Positions 6,598-7,224 of a DNA stretch of 7,224 nt are shown here, in pieces. The number at the start of each line of letters is the position of its first letter. Position 1 is the first letter of the stretch. Under the pieces are notes generated by a model that had not been told where the DNA came from, made no database searches, and saw only the letters and a program-made list of their open reading frames with translations. Position numbers and translations under genes: made by a program. Origin of the DNA: Limnohabitans sp. Its GTDB lineage: Bacteria > Pseudomonadota > Gammaproteobacteria > Burkholderiales > Burkholderiaceae_C. The DNA lies in NCBI GenBank assembly GCA_021731425.1, contig JAKFXJ010000038.1, positions 1 to 7,224 of the forward strand. Reading direction: 5' to 3'.

Positions 6598-6614
6598 TGC
6601 ACCATTTTGGTGAA
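6598..6614. promoter_or_regulatory. NtrC-binding enhancer site upstream of glnA
   Basis: The + strand reads TGCACC-ATTTT-GGTGAA. The NtrC consensus is TGCACC-N5-GGTGCA, so 11 of 12 half-site bases match with the right 17-bp length. Its centre is about 180 bases upstream of the expected sigma-54 start, a normal enhancer distance. It lies 8 bases after the stop codon of the CinA-type gene. Confidence 0.75.
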
Positions 6615-6621
6615 TTCTAGA

Positions 6622-7224
6622 TCAACGCACCAATTCGGGGCCGTACTCAAGGGGGAAAGCCTGCAGGCCCTGGCGCAAAGCCACATAGGCCGCATCGGCA
6701 TCGGCAGGCTGGCCTTTGACACCCAACTCGATGTGGCGGCCCCATTGCGGATGGTCCACACTGGGCAGGCTGAACACCTTCACACCCGGGTGCGCGGCTT
6801 CGATGGACTCCATCAGTGGCGTCAGGGTGGCTTCCATCGCACCGAGCACAATCACCGACTTTTCAACATAGGCGTCTTGCCGGAAATGGGCGCTGTAGTG
6901 GGTGTCGAGCACTGACTCGATCATGGGCCAGGCCATGACTGGGAAGCCAGGCACAAAGTGCACCGCGCTGCCACCCGGGCCACTGCAGCTGAAGCCAGGA
7001 ATCTTGTTGTAGGGGTTGGGGATGATGGTCGCGCCTTGGGGGAAAGTGCCCATGTTCAGGCGGTGCAGGTTGTCGGCCCGCTCGGGCTCATAGGGCAGGC
7101 CTTGCTCTTTGGCCGTGTCTTGGATGCGCTCTTGGATCAGGCGCTTGGCTTCAGGGTGCAAGGCCAGCGGTACCCCCAAGGCCTTGGCGGCGCATTGGCG
7201 CGTGTGGTCGTCTGGCGTGGCCCC
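6622..7224 (-). CDS. CinA-type / MoaB-Mog-like molybdopterin-binding domain protein, 3' part
   Basis: The frame runs from the window edge to TGA at 6622-6624 and gives the last 200 residues; the N-terminus is missing. It opens with GATPDDHTRQCAAKALG, the conserved loop of the MoCF_biosynth (MoaB/Mog/CinA N-terminal) domain, where GPTxDD is usual. It continues with LHPEAKRLIQERI, ERADNLHRLNMG, IIPNPYNKIPGF and HFVPGFPVMAWPMI, as in the short betaproteobacterial proteins annotated competence/damage-inducible protein A or molybdopterin-binding protein. The amidohydrolase half of full-length CinA is absent. Its substrate is not established: the name implies competence or molybdopterin, but a nucleotide-pyrophosphatase role is known for some CinA relatives. 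It points the same way as glnA but is separated from it by 232 bases holding glnA's own promoter. Confidence 0.88.
   Translation of the reverse strand, partial: GATPDDHTRQCAAKALGVPLALHPEAKRLIQERIQDTAKEQGLPYEPERADNLHRLNMGTFPQGATIIPNPYNKIPGFSCSGPGGSAVHFVPGFPVMAWPMIESVLDTHYSAHFRQDAYVEKSVIVLGAMEATLTPLMESIEAAHPGVKVFSLPSVDHPQWGRHIELGVKGQPADADAAYVALRQGLQAFPLEYGPELVR

Noticed and set aside
6612..6621. Overlapping EcoRI and XbaI sites (GAATTCTAGA), possible vector junction
   Set aside because: Coding sequence and a natural NtrC-glnA control region continue on both sides with no break in composition, so it is probably chance.
6582..6630. Sigma-70 promoter TTGATC...TGCAAA for glnA
   Set aside because: The -10 box is poor and overlaps the NtrC site; the evidence is too weak to list.
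1..7224. CRISPR array, mobile element, toxin-antitoxin or defence system
   Set aside because: No spaced direct repeats, transposase, integrase, terminal repeats or small paired frames were found on either strand.

Overview
The window is chromosomal DNA from a Gram-negative bacterium, high in GC. It most resembles Betaproteobacteria, order Burkholderiales, probably Comamonadaceae. That placement rests on the glnA / small secreted protein / ntrB / ntrC order, on a YkuD transpeptidase with an NTF2-like tail, and on a short CinA-type protein upstream of glnA. A Limnohabitans- or Rhodoferax-like genus is a guess from protein style and cannot be proved here.

Layout. On the + strand, 1-138 is an open frame with one membrane helix that ends at TGA. 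In the same frame follow an L,D-transpeptidase (154-1329) and a small [2Fe-2S] ferredoxin (1372-1662). These converge, with an 18-base gap, on a long minus-strand nitrogen-control block. Read in transcription order (right to left) this block holds the 3' part of a CinA-type molybdopterin-binding-domain gene (7224-6622), a 232-base control region, glnA (6389-4974), a gene for a predicted secreted coiled-coil protein (4968-4309), ntrB/glnL (4312-3251) and ntrC/glnG (3216-1681).

How it works together. NtrB and NtrC form the two-component nitrogen-limitation switch, and GlnA is its classic target. The glnA leader carries a well-matched sigma-54 -24/-12 promoter (6437-6452) and, about 180 bases upstream of the expected transcription start, a near-perfect NtrC site (6598-6614). 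The glnA-proximal end of the next gene is unusual. A 9+9 bp inverted repeat, a strong intrinsic terminator and a weaker second terminator-like hairpin all lie inside the first ~33 codons of the secreted-protein frame. Read-through into ntrBC may therefore depend on translation of that gene or on a downstream start. The secreted-protein gene overlaps ntrB by ATGA, so the two are probably translationally coupled.

I see no mobile element, CRISPR array, tRNA or rRNA, and no clear new multi-gene system. The points most worth a second look are the terminator embedded in coding sequence, the in-frame 33-bp duplication that builds it, and the in-frame TGA that separates a signal-anchor-like helix from the transpeptidase.
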